Shown here: in pieces, positions 35,152-47,110 of the stretch
How positions within the stretch are numbered: position 1 is the stretch's first letter
Layout of the letters: each line of letters opens with the position of its first letter
DNA from: Ipomoea triloba
Taxonomy: Eukaryota; Streptophyta; Magnoliopsida; Solanales; Convolvulaceae
Reading direction: 5' to 3'
NCBI RefSeq assembly: GCF_003576645.1
Contig: NC_044916.1
Location: 36,243,697-36,307,696 of the forward strand
Length of the DNA: 64,000 bases
Made by a program: the position numbers and the translations under genes
The notes under the pieces: generated by a model
Databases searched by the model: none
What the model saw: only the letters and a program-made list of their open reading frames with translations
What the model was told of the DNA's origin: nothing

Positions 35152-35275
35152 TGTTAGGGCGGAGACCCGTAAATGGTCAAGTTCACTATTCTGCCTCTCG
35201 AAAATGTGTTAGCGGTATATAAGGAAATAAAGTTGTGCATTCGTTGCGATCTTAACAAGTGGTATCAAAGTCCAT
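35152..35275 (+). mobile_element. Short LTR relic with tRNA-Met-type primer binding site
   Basis: The segment 35152-35256 starts TGTTAGGGC and ends CTTAACA, giving the TG...CA ends and a 5-bp inverted TGTTA/TAACA of an LTR. Two bases later TGGTATCAAAGTCC (35259-35272) nearly matches the TGGTATCAGAGC primer site complementary to initiator tRNA-Met used by many plant LTR elements. At 105 bp the LTR is in the TRIM size range. I find no second LTR or coding region, so the element is truncated. Confidence 0.55.
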
Positions 35276-37260
35276 CATGAGAATTCGTTGTGAATTATAA
35301 CTTTTGACGTAGTAATCCAGACTATCATGGTGATGATTGGTGAATGCAGGCCAAACAGCAATCCAATAAACAAACTACCTAATATAATTATCGTGTAAGT
35401 GTTCTTGGGAAGCAGGAAAAATTCATACGTGGCAGAACCAAAACGCAGCTGTGATATCAGTAATTTTATTACATTTAATAAATAATTTTTATTCTTTAAA
35501 AAAATGTCATCATTATCCGATCCATATATGAATGAACCCTAGATAGAAAGCAGTACTAGCTTAGAGATTCAGATAAGCTGAACTTAGTCGCTAATTTGCT
35601 CATTCATTCCTTTGATTCCGCCGAAGCTCCCGCCTGAATTAACATATTTTAGCACGAAAGGAAACTGAGTATACAGTACAACCACAAGTACACATAAATC
35701 ATTCATTAAACAAAATGGATTATTGGCGCTGTTGGTTTCTGCCTTTCTGGTACTTTTGAAATTTTAGAAATTGAATATTATGATTTTACACCGCCCATGG
35801 CACGATCTTAAATTCTTGAAAAAAATTTTTTTAAAAAAAATGGAAATAATATACTGTACTTTAGAAAAGTAAAATTTTTAATTTTGGAAAATGGAATAAG
35901 AGATTTGGACAACTCTTCAAGAAATCAGATATTGTTCTCTTGGAATGGCCGGCTTTGCACGACTGATTAGTTTAATTTATCACTTTCATTTTTCCCATTC
36001 TTGCCTGACGAAGTTTCCTTGCTCGCACCACCCTACACCCCAACTCGATCGACATAATAATTTCCTCAATTATTTACTTTCTCTAGGTGCCCCACACTGC
36101 AACCGTATAGTTTGTGAAGGATAAATTAGACTCAAATCACTCAACTGATTAACAAAGATTAAATTTTTATTCAATGCCTAGTGCGCACATGAAACCCTCA
36201 TTTTGAGAGGTTATTCTTACATTACACCAATTCTATCACTTACCTCTGTGACTAGTTGACTTATTTATGCGGACTAAATTTATTTTCTTATTTGGCTGAA
36301 ATAAAGCTCGAGTATAAATACCTTAAAAGAAAAAGTGTGAGAGGGGTTTTAAATTTTTGCAGTCTTTTAAGGCAATAATAACAATTCAGGCACTCGTCCC
36401 CACTGTTCTAATTCTTTCTTTCATTTTCTCCTAAGTAGATTGGTTGTGTGACCTTAGCCGACAACCACTTAAAGTTCGTAACAACAACCATTTCCAATAA
36501 GTAATATGTTTAATTGGAAGCCCTGAGAATGAATAAGAATGAAACGTGACAGCTAATGACTTAATGAAACTACATGCGACAACCATTACAAAACACGTGG
36601 CACTTTAGTATCAAGATTCAAGATGCATGCATGTTTGTTTAGACGGTTAATTAACTAATTAATATCCTTCAAGGGCTTACCTGAGGACGGTTAATTGTTT
36701 AAATTAAATGACAGCATCATGCATTTTTCATGAACGCAGCACCAATTCAACAGGTATACAGAGATTTAGCTCAGGGCAAGATCGAATCAATTCAGAAACC
36801 CAGTAAAAACAATGGAAACACGTTGATATACTGTACGTACTCGCAGGTAATTAATCTACCGTCTCCTTAAAGGCATCGAAATCGGTACATCCTGGAAATG
36901 GAATATAGTGCCTGCCATTCTGTGGGAATAGTGTGTTCCATTTTAATTAAAAATTTAAACAATTGATAGTTAGTTTACACGTTTAATTTTGTATCATATG
37001 CACAATACCATGATAATATGTACTTTTTCATTGGAGGATATTGTCCTTTGCAGGGGCAATTATTATGTTATTAAATGTAATTTAAGATATTCATCGTTAC
37101 ACACTCTTTTGTTGAAATGTAGGAACTTCTATGAACGGATAATTGACATAAAAAATTTAAGTCTGCTTCATATACTCAATATTTGAGCCCAAATTTAAAA
37201 TTTTTGATAAAATGATTGATCAACCAAAGCCAACCAACCGTAGACTAATCCGAATTAAGG
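35276..37260. other. AT-rich spacer
   Basis: I see no supported gene or repeat. Short ORFs (for example 36989-37186) show no recognisable feature. Confidence 0.4.
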
Positions 37261-37278
37261 GTCTAACACAAGGGAAGA

Positions 37279-37339
37279 TGGGCCTTTTGTTTTTGGGCCA
37301 CAATTATAGATAAGAATCCAGCCCAATTTGTAAGGCCCA
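37279..37339. promoter_or_regulatory. Cluster of four site II (TGGGCY) motifs
   Basis: TGGGCC at 37279-37284 and 37294-37299 and the reverse forms AGCCCA at 37320-37325 and GGCCCA at 37334-37339 lie within 61 bases. Such clusters mark TCP-bound promoters. The nearest gene, the LOB factor, starts about 780 bases downstream, so either its promoter is long or an unseen transcript starts here. Confidence 0.4.
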
Positions 37340-38116
37340 ACTGCATTTCTTAAACGTTAATAATCAGACACGCAGCATAAGAGATTAGAAGGAGAGGAAT
37401 ATTGGAGATGTACGAAAAATATTTTAAAAAATAATAAGTGGATTTTTAAAATATAAATTTTTTTATCCACGATAAAATGGAATAAAAAAATGACGTGAAG
37501 TGAAGAAGATAATTGTATGGATTCTCAAAAAAAAATGTCTTGTTGTGATCTGGTACCGATAAAAACCTACGGCTGATAGGCACCTCAGTCAGTCGTCATC
37601 GGCCCGGCCATATGAGCTCCCTCGTGTCAAAAAAAGCTAATATCAAAAGTACAAAACAAAGGACAAAATGAGTCATCGTCCAAGAAAAATCCATATCCAA
37701 CGGTACCCATTGGGAAACTAAAGTCGCGGAAACTCGGAACAGCTCGCACCCAGAATTTGGAAGCAAAAGCAAATATTAAAGCTATGCTTTGATTATGACC
37801 TTCACCAACCCCACTACCCACCCATATTTGTATGTCACGCCCACAGAATTTGACTCTTATCAAAATTTTTAACCTCGTACAAATTAAATTAATTTCATTT
37901 ACTGATATTAAAAAATTTTAATCTAAAACTCTTTAACGTGACGTTACAAAGGAACAGACATATTTTTTTTTAATGTTTTTTGGGTTGGATAGAGGGGTAT
38001 AGCCAACCAAACACTCACTTGACTATGGTTACTTTTTTGTATTAATAAATTTGAGAGCGGAGAGGTCCCTCTTTCACAAGTGTGGGGAAGAAAGGGATTT
38101 GAGGGAGTGGGGAAAA

Positions 38117-38836
38117 ATGAGCTGCAATGGTTGTAGGGTGCTGCGAAGAGGGTGCGGTGTGAACTGCATCCTTAGGCCGTGTTTGGAAGAGATTGATAAC
38201 GCTCAAGCTCAGGCCAACGCCACTCTTTTCGTCTCCAAATTCTTTGGCCGGAGCGACCTCATGTCCTTCATCTCCTCCGTCCCCATCACCAGAAGACCCG
38301 GTACCACTCTTTTCTCCGTTTGTCTTTCCGTTTTTTTTTTTTTTTTGATTTATTGTTTTGGTTTGTTGGCCAAAAAAAAAAAAAAAACAGCTTTGTTTAA
38401 GTCGTTGTTGTACGAGGCATGTGGGAGGACGGTGAATCCAGTGAGCGGGGCGGTAGGGCTACTGTCAACCGGGAACTGGCACGTGTGCGTGCAAGCCGTG
38501 GAGACAGTGCTAGCCGGCGGCGCGCTGCAGCCGATCGCCACCGACTTTCTGAGCCCGCCGAGCTTCGACGAGGCATCCAGAATCTTCCTCCACGAGGGCG
38601 CCTGGAAGATCCCGGAAGTCTCGGTGGTGACGCAGTCCCAGCCGTCCGATCCCCGGAAGCATCAAATGCCGACGGCCAGCAGAGGCGCGGGGAACAAGAA
38701 GAAGCGCGTGTCGTCGGCCGCGTTCGGGTCGGAGACGGAGACGGAGACGTCGTCGGAGGTGTACGAGAGCGGGTGCCGGAGCGTGAGAGACGTCGTAGGT
38801 GGGAAAGAGCCAAAGCTTCTCAACCTTTTTGTTTAA
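38117..38836 (+). CDS. Class II LOB-domain transcription factor (LBD37/38/39 type), two exons
   Basis: Exons 38117-38300 and 38391-38836 encode 209 residues. The LOB domain opens with the zinc-coordinating CX2CX6CX3C motif (C3, C6, C13, C17: [20 protein letters not shown]) and continues [16 protein letters not shown], then [20 protein letters not shown] and [23 protein letters not shown] and the class II layout place it with LBD37/38/39, repressors of anthocyanin synthesis and nitrogen-response genes. Two positions look unusual: CLEEI where CLQWI is typical, and LLSTGNW where LLWTGNW is typical. The start MSCNGC is the family start; an in-frame upstream ATG at 38051 is ignored. The 90-bp intron is in frame and stop-free (see findings). 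Confidence 0.88.
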   Translation: MSCNGCRVLRRGCGVNCILRPCLEEIDNAQAQANATLFVSKFFGRSDLMSFISSVPITRRPGTTLFSVCLSVFFFFLIYCFGLLAKKKKKTALFKSLLYEACGRTVNPVSGAVGLLSTGNWHVCVQAVETVLAGGALQPIATDFLSPPSFDEASRIFLHEGAWKIPEVSVVTQSQPSDPRKHQMPTASRGAGNKKKRVSSAAFGSETETETSSEVYESGCRSVRDVVGGKEPKLLNLFV

Positions 38837-41330
38837 TTAATCAATAAATGGAATCAGTTTTGGTTTTCGGAGTCTAATTCTGTGGACTCAGTGAGTCGGA
38901 ATCGACAGTTATGATCTGAGTTCCATGTTCTCTAACTATGAGCGCCGCCGTCTTGTTCTTGTTCTTCAATAAACGTCAAAAAACACAATTCATTTTGTCA
39001 CTTTCTCTTCCCCTTTTTCCGGGCTAGCTGCAACTATCATCATTCTCGTGCACCTTAACCATATATTCCATATAATATTATTTATATTTTCATCCAATAT
39101 ATGATGCTAACATTTATGATCCATAAATTTTAAGATTAACTAATTATTTATCTACCTAATGACTATTATATATATGTAATAATGTAATTATTATTGATGA
39201 TGATGATAGCGATCGTTACAGTGCTTTGTTTGAATTCAAAGACTAAGCATGATTCCTCTATTCTTTTTACCAATCAAACCCACAATAGGTATTTATGTTA
39301 GTCTATAAACTCTATATTCTGAATAATATAGTGTATAAATTTTGTTATTAACATTTAAAATCTCTCTAGGTAAATATCAACAACTGTACATGAAAACATT
39401 AGTTTTATTACTACAGTTTTAAAAAAGGGTTGAATTTAAAACTTTACGGTTACTAAACCTATTATATTGTTAGGGACTAATTTGAATGCAATTATCTAAT
39501 TCGACAACTACTTATAGAAATTCAACATAGGTATTGACGATATATTCGCTTAATGTCGAATGAGATATTTTGCAATTAACAAATATCTTGACCACAATTA
39601 TTGCAGAATGATATCATAATTAGAAAATTCATACTTTGGGATGATAAATCTTATCTTTTTTGTTCTTTCTTTTTAACCAAAAGTTTAGCAAGTGCATGTT
39701 TGCTAATTTGGTGTGGGGTTTCTGGAATTTGACAAAGCTTTAAGGAAGGGTGATTCGCCATGGGAGGGTGAGATGAGGAAGGTGAATGCCAAATTAGAAG
39801 ATGACTTTTGGTTGCTATGGACATGAAAGGAACGGGAGCGATCCAAGGGAGAATGGGGGGTGCGGTACACATCACCATGGGCCCACAGTTATCCTCCACC
39901 ATCAGCAGTGCTATCCACGTCATGCTTTTGGAAAAGTACAGAAACATATACACTCACTCACACAGTCGTTAATATACTATACTATATGCTTATACTACCA
40001 CGGTCCACGGCAACAGTGCCCCACGCAATTGGCGTGATAGCATTTTCGCCGCGAGAGAACTCAGTGCTCGCAGATTCGCTTTGGCTGTGGCGTTTCGCCA
40101 CGCCGCCCGCCTTCCCACTCCTCCTTTCTTTCTCACTCCACATTTAGAAAGCATTTTTCTCAATAGTTATACCATAGATTCGAGTCCAAAGGTGAATCCA
40201 TCACAATTTACCTACAGAATGTGAAACATTCAGTATGATATAAATTGTAAATATTCAATATATAAATTGTGTATTTTAAACCCAGATCCACCTTATCCGA
40301 GCTCACAAAATAATATGTCCATTTTTCTCTGATCCTCTTTTCCTCTCACAAAATCTTATTTTATTGTAATTGCAATTCTCCTTCCTTCATGAAGTTTACA
40401 TACATTTCTTTTTCTCTTTTATTTTTTAAGAAGGGAACAATAGAAATTTTTTATTTGGGCTTTACATTATTGGCCACGTTGAGCTTACCTCAGGCACACT
40501 ATTGTAGGCCCAAAAGACTCTACTATAGTAGCCGAATCTAGATTTCAAGAAGTTTTGACAATATCTTGTTATCAAATCTCATAGACTTTTAATTTTTATT
40601 GATTTATTATTGTTGTGGTGGACTGGTGGTGATAGTGCATCTGATAATATAAAGAAACGCATCCAAACCTGACGTCTAGAAAGGGACTTATCTATTGCCC
40701 CCAACACTCAAACACACACACTTCACGAGTATTGGATTTTGCATTAGTAACAGGAATTAGGAAAAGCCCACATGCCTGTACCTGAAAACCAGCAAAATTT
40801 TTACAATCTTTTCCAAATCATGTCAAAAGGATATCACTCATCAATGTAGTCATGATCATGCCCAGATTACACGGGGATTAAAGCTCATCTTATCAGTCCC
40901 AAGCAATATCATGCGCACACAATTTATGACATCCTTAAAAAGCAACAAAAAAAAAAAAAAAATCAAAATAAATGGGGGACGCCATGAGAGTTGCACTTGC
41001 ACAAGATGACAAATATTGAGAGATGTGGAGACAATGCACATTTACAGATATACTTATACTCTGGATGCCTAAGATCGGTTAAAATCTAATTGTGTGAACT
41101 ATCAAATGGCAAGCTCCTACCTACTACACACGCAAATTGCAGTTTATAGCAGCATTCCCTGTGCCCGGCACTGTTAACTCCTTAGCTGATAAACTAAACA
41201 GCTTTTGGATAGTAGTTGATGCTGTCACCCGAGCAGCGCTTGGTTAAGAAAGAGTGTAGGATGAAGTTAGAAGATCATGTGAGCAGTCAGAGATGTGGTG
41301 GTTTACACTTCTCTTGTTGAGCTAGATGAA
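38837..41330. other. Spacer between the LOB and QWRF genes
   Basis: The first 200 bases are probably the LOB 3' UTR. The remainder is AT-rich. A GC-richer block at about 39700-40140 holds short overlapping frames on both strands with nothing recognisable. The last 300 bases before 41331 are probably the QWRF 3' UTR. Confidence 0.4.
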
Positions 41331-44300
41331 TTAGCATTTCAGCTGTGACAGATGCGTCCTCAGGCTACAATACTTGACCTGTTTATATAACTATGTTAGC
41401 TCTATTAAAAATATTTAGTAATAAAATGTCAAATGTACCAACTGGTAAATCCATGGATAAGATTATGAAAAATGATCATTGCAATTTTACTTTTTCCTCT
41501 TAAAAAGTCAATTTGTAAACTGTAATTGAAAGCTTCACACATATAGTGGGTGGGGAAAAAGATCACTGCAATTTTACCTTTTTTCCTATTAAGAAGTCAA
41601 TTTGTAATTGAAAGCTTTACATACTATGGGTGGGGGTGGGGTGGGGTGGGGAGTGAATTTCGTGGGTACCTGGATTGCTGCCACCTTGGACAAGAGATCT
41701 TTACATTGATCAAGTGAAGCATGCTCTTGGGCAGCTGTATTAGAAAGCTCATACACCAACGAATTTGCCTGTTCAACCTGTTTACACATGATTACCATGA
41801 ATCAGACTTAGTAATCTAGCTTAGGAAGAGATACCACCACCAAGGTATAGCTTGGCTTAAGCTTGCAAAAGTATAAAAGTTTGAACACTTACTTTTCTAA
41901 CTAATTCTTTCATTATGGACACTAACATTGCTCATTTTTAGAGACTTACCAGTTACCATTTAACAATGCTCCTTTTGACAAGAAAGGAATTAAGAAAATT
42001 CAAAACAAAACCAAAGGCATTGTGCATTTTAACTTTTAAGGCTTTGTAGATAAGCACACGTTTTCTTTCTTTTCTCGTTTTTTCTTGTTTTGCCTAAAAA
42101 TTCCGATAATATTTTTGCAGGCTCAGACCCCCTTATATTGGCTTATTCAACAGGATTCTTTAACATTAGGATCCTGATCAGTATATTTAAATTCAAGAAT
42201 GACGACAAGGTCTATTAAATCAACTGAGCTGAGCATTAATGCTAATCTAGTTAACTAGTTGGGATACGGCTAATATACACAGGGTCCATAGAAACTTGAT
42301 AAACTAGGAAACACATTCAACAACCAAAAGTCATTTCAGTCCTCTCTTAGTGTCCAGTTCTATTCACTAGGGTTCTGAATCTTAGTATAGAACAGAATGG
42401 CTACCTTGACTACACTTCAGCACTGGGGCAATAAAGGCAATGAAATAAAATAAAAATTCCCAACACACTTTCACAAAGGGAGTCGAGAAAGTACATTCTT
42501 CATTTGTGAAATTTAAGAAAGGAATAACCTTAGGTAGCAGAGAGCATATTGAGGACGCCATTGCCTGCATCACATCAACAGTTGAACAAATAGCATCTTT
42601 AATCTTTTGAATATCTGCCTGCAAATGGATAAAATCAAGGAAGAATTAGTTTCACTTATGTCCTTTTTTGAGATTGTTGGCATGGCAGGAATTCAAGATG
42701 TAAAATTCATTTGACAAAAGCACAAAGAGAAAAAACAAAAAATATACCCTAGCACCACTAACAACCGGTAGGCGTATAGTGCTAGCCTCCAGAGCGCATA
42801 TAGCAGCTGACAAGGAACTGCAGTGCTCTCCATCAATGAGATCCCAACTTTCCAAACAAGGCACCTGTATTCAACACATAGAATACGATCATTAGTAAAG
42901 GTCTGCCATGCTAGGAGCATCAATAGAAAAATTCATGCCAATATACCAATCCTGGCACCATAGTTTCTTACATAAAAATAGTCCACTAGTCCATTGAAAT
43001 GCAGGTTTTTTGTTCTTTTTTAGAAGCAAATTGCATAGAAAGATGTTCTTGTAGAATTATTTCAGTTTAGAATTATACATTATCAGAATGATTTTTAATG
43101 TGAGGATAAATGGAACAGAAACCAGTCTTACTTGTTGCTTGAAGATGGAATACAACTTCAAATTTTGCTTCAACAAAAGCAGTTCTGTTCGTTTGGATTT
43201 AACAGAATGGCGTAACTTTGAAGTGGCCAACAATGCATTGTATAGGTTCCTCTGGTGCAAATGATAAAAAAGTGAGATCAAAGGGAAAGATTAACCATCA
43301 AATTGAAGTTAATAAATTAAAGATGCCATTACGCATCCACCAAATTATGTTATACACTTGCTTATAGCATAAGTTGTCAAGATCAGTTGAAAAACAGAAT
43401 CATGTAACCCAAATGTGCTCAAGAGCAACTTGTTACTCTTAAAAAGGAAATTTGCTTCACTAAAATAGCTTAATTTAACAACTAGCTATTCCCTCTAATT
43501 TATCAAGTTCCAATTTGCAATGGCTTTTCCATACAATAATGAAACTTTAATTTGGTCTAGATTAAGTGTATCATCCAGGTTCCCCACTTCCCCATATGTA
43601 AAACTTATCATCTGAAGCCTTTTTTCCGATGTGTGAAGGCCATGATTTATCCACCCTCCACCTTATAAAATGGAAACTGGTTAGAGGATAGGCATCAATC
43701 ACCTGCAACTGCTGCTGCCTGCTGGCCCAAAAAACCCCCCACAACCCTCATTATTTTCCTTTGATGTCAAATTACCACTCCATATTAGTGGCAAACAGCT
43801 GATCAGAAATCCCCTAACTACTTAATAGAAATTCTTTTATCATCAAAGCAACTGCTAACATGTACTTTAGCCCTAACAAAGCAACTTCTATATAAATAAT
43901 GGCAAGTTTTAGAGCTTACCTCTGCTGTTTCTGTTCGTACAAAGCAGGCTACCTCTGCTCTTGCATTGACAAAGCACCATTGCAGGTGCCGATTATACAA
44001 TAGCCTCAACTCATGTGCATCAGCAACTCGGTTCTCCCCAACCTTCCCTTTCCTGACTTCAGCAGCAAAGCTTAAAATTGAAGGTGGACTACTCAAATTA
44101 TTAGTCATTGTAGTAACAGAACCATTTCTTGTTCTAGTTGGACTTGGCATCCCCCTTAGTGGAGAATTAGTTGATACAGTCAATGCCTTACTTGGAGATG
44201 GTGATCTCAGACCACCTCGAAGAGGAGATGAAAATCCTCTACTGGTAGGTGAGGATATTGGCCTGTCATTCAAAATTTTCTTATTACCAATTTGCTTTGA

Positions 44301-45287
44301 AGGAGACATTATCTTGTATCCATCATTTTTTGATACTGGTGAACTTTGCTCTGGCACCAGCAGAATCCTGTTATTAGCCTCTTGCCAAAACCTTGCTGGC
44401 ACAACTTTACCACGTAGACCTCCGATTAAATGAGATATAGAACCACCTTCCTGCCCACTTGAAGCACTCCCTGAAGAAATACTTTCGCTATCTGAAGCTT
44501 CAATGTCCACACACATAGGTGTTCCACAGATCAAACTTGAATTAACCTTCCTCTGTGGCTTAACATCATCTTTCGATTTGGCCTGAATTTTAACTTGATT
44601 ACTCTCATAAAATAGTGGAACTCCACCTCTGGATCCAAATTCTGCTCGATCATTACCACAATCCAAGCTTCGAGTTAAAAAGGTTGAACCTGGCTTTAAC
44701 CTTCCAGGCCACCTCTGCTGATCACTAGGCTTCGCATTACCAATTCGATCCTTAGCCGGAGAAGACTGTACCGTTAGCCTCCTCTCCGGTGTGCCTCTCC
44801 TCACACTGCTAAGATTATTCACAGGCTTAGCCTTACTAACTGGCAGCGAGAAGGATTCTCTTTGAAATGAAACTGACAAACTTTTTGTAGACGTCGTTAG
44901 CAGCAGCTTCGTCGCTGCAGACATCTCCGCCCTCACCGGCGTCGCCGGCCTACGCCTTTCCGCCGACTGCGACCGCTTAGCTAAAGCCGAATTCTGAATC
45001 GGCGTCACAGCCGGTCTCGCCGTCCTCGTCACTGCCGGCGATTGACTCCGTCTTGCCGAAATGGAGTAGGCCGGCGACGAATAGGAACCGGAGGAGTTGG
45101 ATGATGATGTAGTTGAAGTCGAAATGGTTGATGATGAACTCGACAAGTACCGTGAAGTAACCTCTCTGGATTTCGGCCTTCTCGTAGGTCCATTCGCAGC
45201 TTCAGACGGCGACAATGGCTGCCTCTTCGGACTCTGATAATTCACCTTAGGGTTTGGCGTTTTAGTCGTCGACACAGCAGTCACCAT
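41331..45287 (-). CDS. QWRF-motif protein (SCO3/QWRF2-like), six exons
   Basis: Minus-strand exons 45287-43920, 43251-43132, 42864-42748, 42618-42529, 41777-41670 and 41378-41331 encode 616 residues, all phase 0. Members of this plant family (SNOWY COTYLEDON 3, ENDOSPERM DEFECTIVE 1, AUG8) bind microtubules, some through augmin. Residues 1-400 are basic, serine- and proline-rich and disordered, with the conserved VVPARFWQEANNR at 295-307. The family block LRLLYNRHLQW-FVNARAE follows at about 427-444, then a long helical C-terminal domain (SVKSKRTELLLLKQNLKL, SWDLIDGEHCSSLSAAICAL, DAICSTVDVMQAMASSICSL). In the signature QWRF the arginine is replaced: the protein reads QWCF (436-439; codon TGC at 43974-43976). 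A 5' UTR intron with an acceptor at about 45345 is likely. Length fits the family. Confidence 0.93.
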
Positions 45288-46900
45288 TCTACTCCCTCAA
45301 TCTTCACATCTCTCTCCCTGGATTCCCGTCTCTGAAACCTTAACCTAAAAAAATATATGTAAATTCTAAAGCTCAAATCATTAAACAATTATGAAGTATT
45401 GAAGTATATACGAAGAGGATCCAGCATACCATTAAATGAATATATACATACATAAATGTAACTGTATGTATATTTAGAGAGATAGAAAGTAGTTGACTAG
45501 TTGTAGAGCGAGAAACAACACCGGAAATATGACCGTTACACGCGGCCGGCGGAAAAAAATACGCGGAGGAGCGAAGGAAGAAAGCGACGGGGTGTTGGTG
45601 GAGCTGTAGAGGGGCCGTGAGGTTAAGATTCAGGAGTATAACTGTCGTGTGCGGGACAAACGGAGTAACGGAGTTAAAAATGGTAAAGTTTCGAGAGCCG
45701 TTACCGCTGCAGTGCGAAGTGTACCATCCCGCAAAAAGGTTGCACCCTCACCTGGTGTTAACGGGAAACTTACAACGAAAAGCGTACGGTCGAGAGTAGG
45801 AATAAGAATTGTACTCGCTTGAATTGGTAAAGCCCTGTAAATTCGGTGGGCGTGTAGGATACGTGGAGGAGAGAGTGCGTAGAGACGTGGGATTGGCATC
45901 TGTACGCTACCATGGCGCCTACGAAAAGTGGGAGCGATTCAGACCGGTGAAGCCGTGAAGGAGTTAAAGAAAAATGTTTTTTTTTTTTTTTAATACTATG
46001 AATCTTAGGAGAGACGTTACTTTAATGACAAACTAAAAATGATACTTTAATCTCTTCTCAGAAAATGTTTGTTTGTTTGCCTAGTTTAATTCCTCCAAAC
46101 GTGCACAACTTTGGAACATAAAATAAGTTTAAGGATACACTTATTGGATCATTAAAACGTTGTCCAGTTGATTAACAAATCCATTAACTCCAAAACCAGC
46201 AAATCTAGGGCCCCAAACCAATCAGAATAGCTATATGTTAAATGATCTATCATTATATACAACCAAAATTAAGTAAATCCATGAGGACAACAGCTTAATA
46301 AAGCGTTAAATGATGTAAGATAAATAATGGTAATTAAATTGAATATAGCATTTAATATTTGTGGAGTAGAAATCCACGAAGTCAAAATTTAGGAATTGAC
46401 GATGAAGATTGGAAAACAAATCAATTCATAATAACACAATTTATAACCTACATATATCCAAATATAATGTCCCTATGTATCTGTTAACCAAGTAAAACGT
46501 ATAAACCTGTTTTTAATTAGTTAACGAATTGAATTATAACTCGAGACATAACAAAAATAATTTGATCGAATTAGTAGAGGTCATTAGCGCCAACTAATCA
46601 ATTATAACTGCCGCTTTAGGCTGACCAACTTTTCTTCAAGCTTTTGAAAGTGAAAATGGTGGTAACGTAGCAAGCAATAGCTGTACTATATCACTTTTTT
46701 TTCTCTTTCATTGGCTTACTTCCACCTAAAACAACCAATACAAATCTGTTTTACACTCAACCTAAATTAATTGCCTTCAAATTTGTTCATTATTAATTGT
46801 TATTATTATGATCATCTTAGTTTAACAGGAGACATTTATTATAATTATAATCACTTTTTTTGGGTGATGAAAGACCTGATTTTTTTAATGACTATAATCT
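45288..46900. other. QWRF promoter region and spacer
   Basis: The segment 45500-45960 is GC-richer than its surroundings (CGGCCGGCGG near 45541) and is probably the proximal promoter of the QWRF gene. Beyond 46 kb the DNA is AT-rich with no gene seen. Confidence 0.45.
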
Positions 46901-46911
46901 AACTTAGTCAA

Positions 46912-47110
46912 GGGCCTTGTGGTCCAGTGGCATCAAACCCTTTTCTTTATACGGGAGGTGGTGGGTTCGAGCCTCAGTGGAGGCAATACTGTTATGAACA
47001 GATATTGCGGATTCTCTTGTGCTTGCTTCAATAGGTTGAGATATTGCGGATTCTCTTCAATAGGTTGAGAAAATAGTTATGAACAGATATTGCATTGTAA
47101 TAGAGTAATT
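46912..47110 (+). mobile_element. tRNA-derived SINE
   Basis: Box A TGGTCCAGTGG (46920-46930) and box B GGTTCGAGCCT (46964-46974) are both intact, 33 bases apart, as in polymerase III promoters of tRNA-derived SINEs. The body ends with a local duplication of ATATTGCGGATTCTCTT. No tRNA cloverleaf can be drawn. Element borders are approximate. Confidence 0.65.

Noticed and set aside
38397..38847. Long Arg/Ser-rich frames on both strands of the LOB gene
   Set aside because: They are shadows of the GC-rich second exon of the LOB-domain gene in other frames.
39700..40147. A microRNA precursor or gene in the GC-richer block downstream of the LOB gene
   Set aside because: I found no mature miRNA sequence that I know and no long hairpin or convincing frame.
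46912..46985. A tRNA gene, suggested by box A and box B
   Set aside because: No acceptor stem or anticodon arm can be folded and box spacing is followed by SINE-like sequence.
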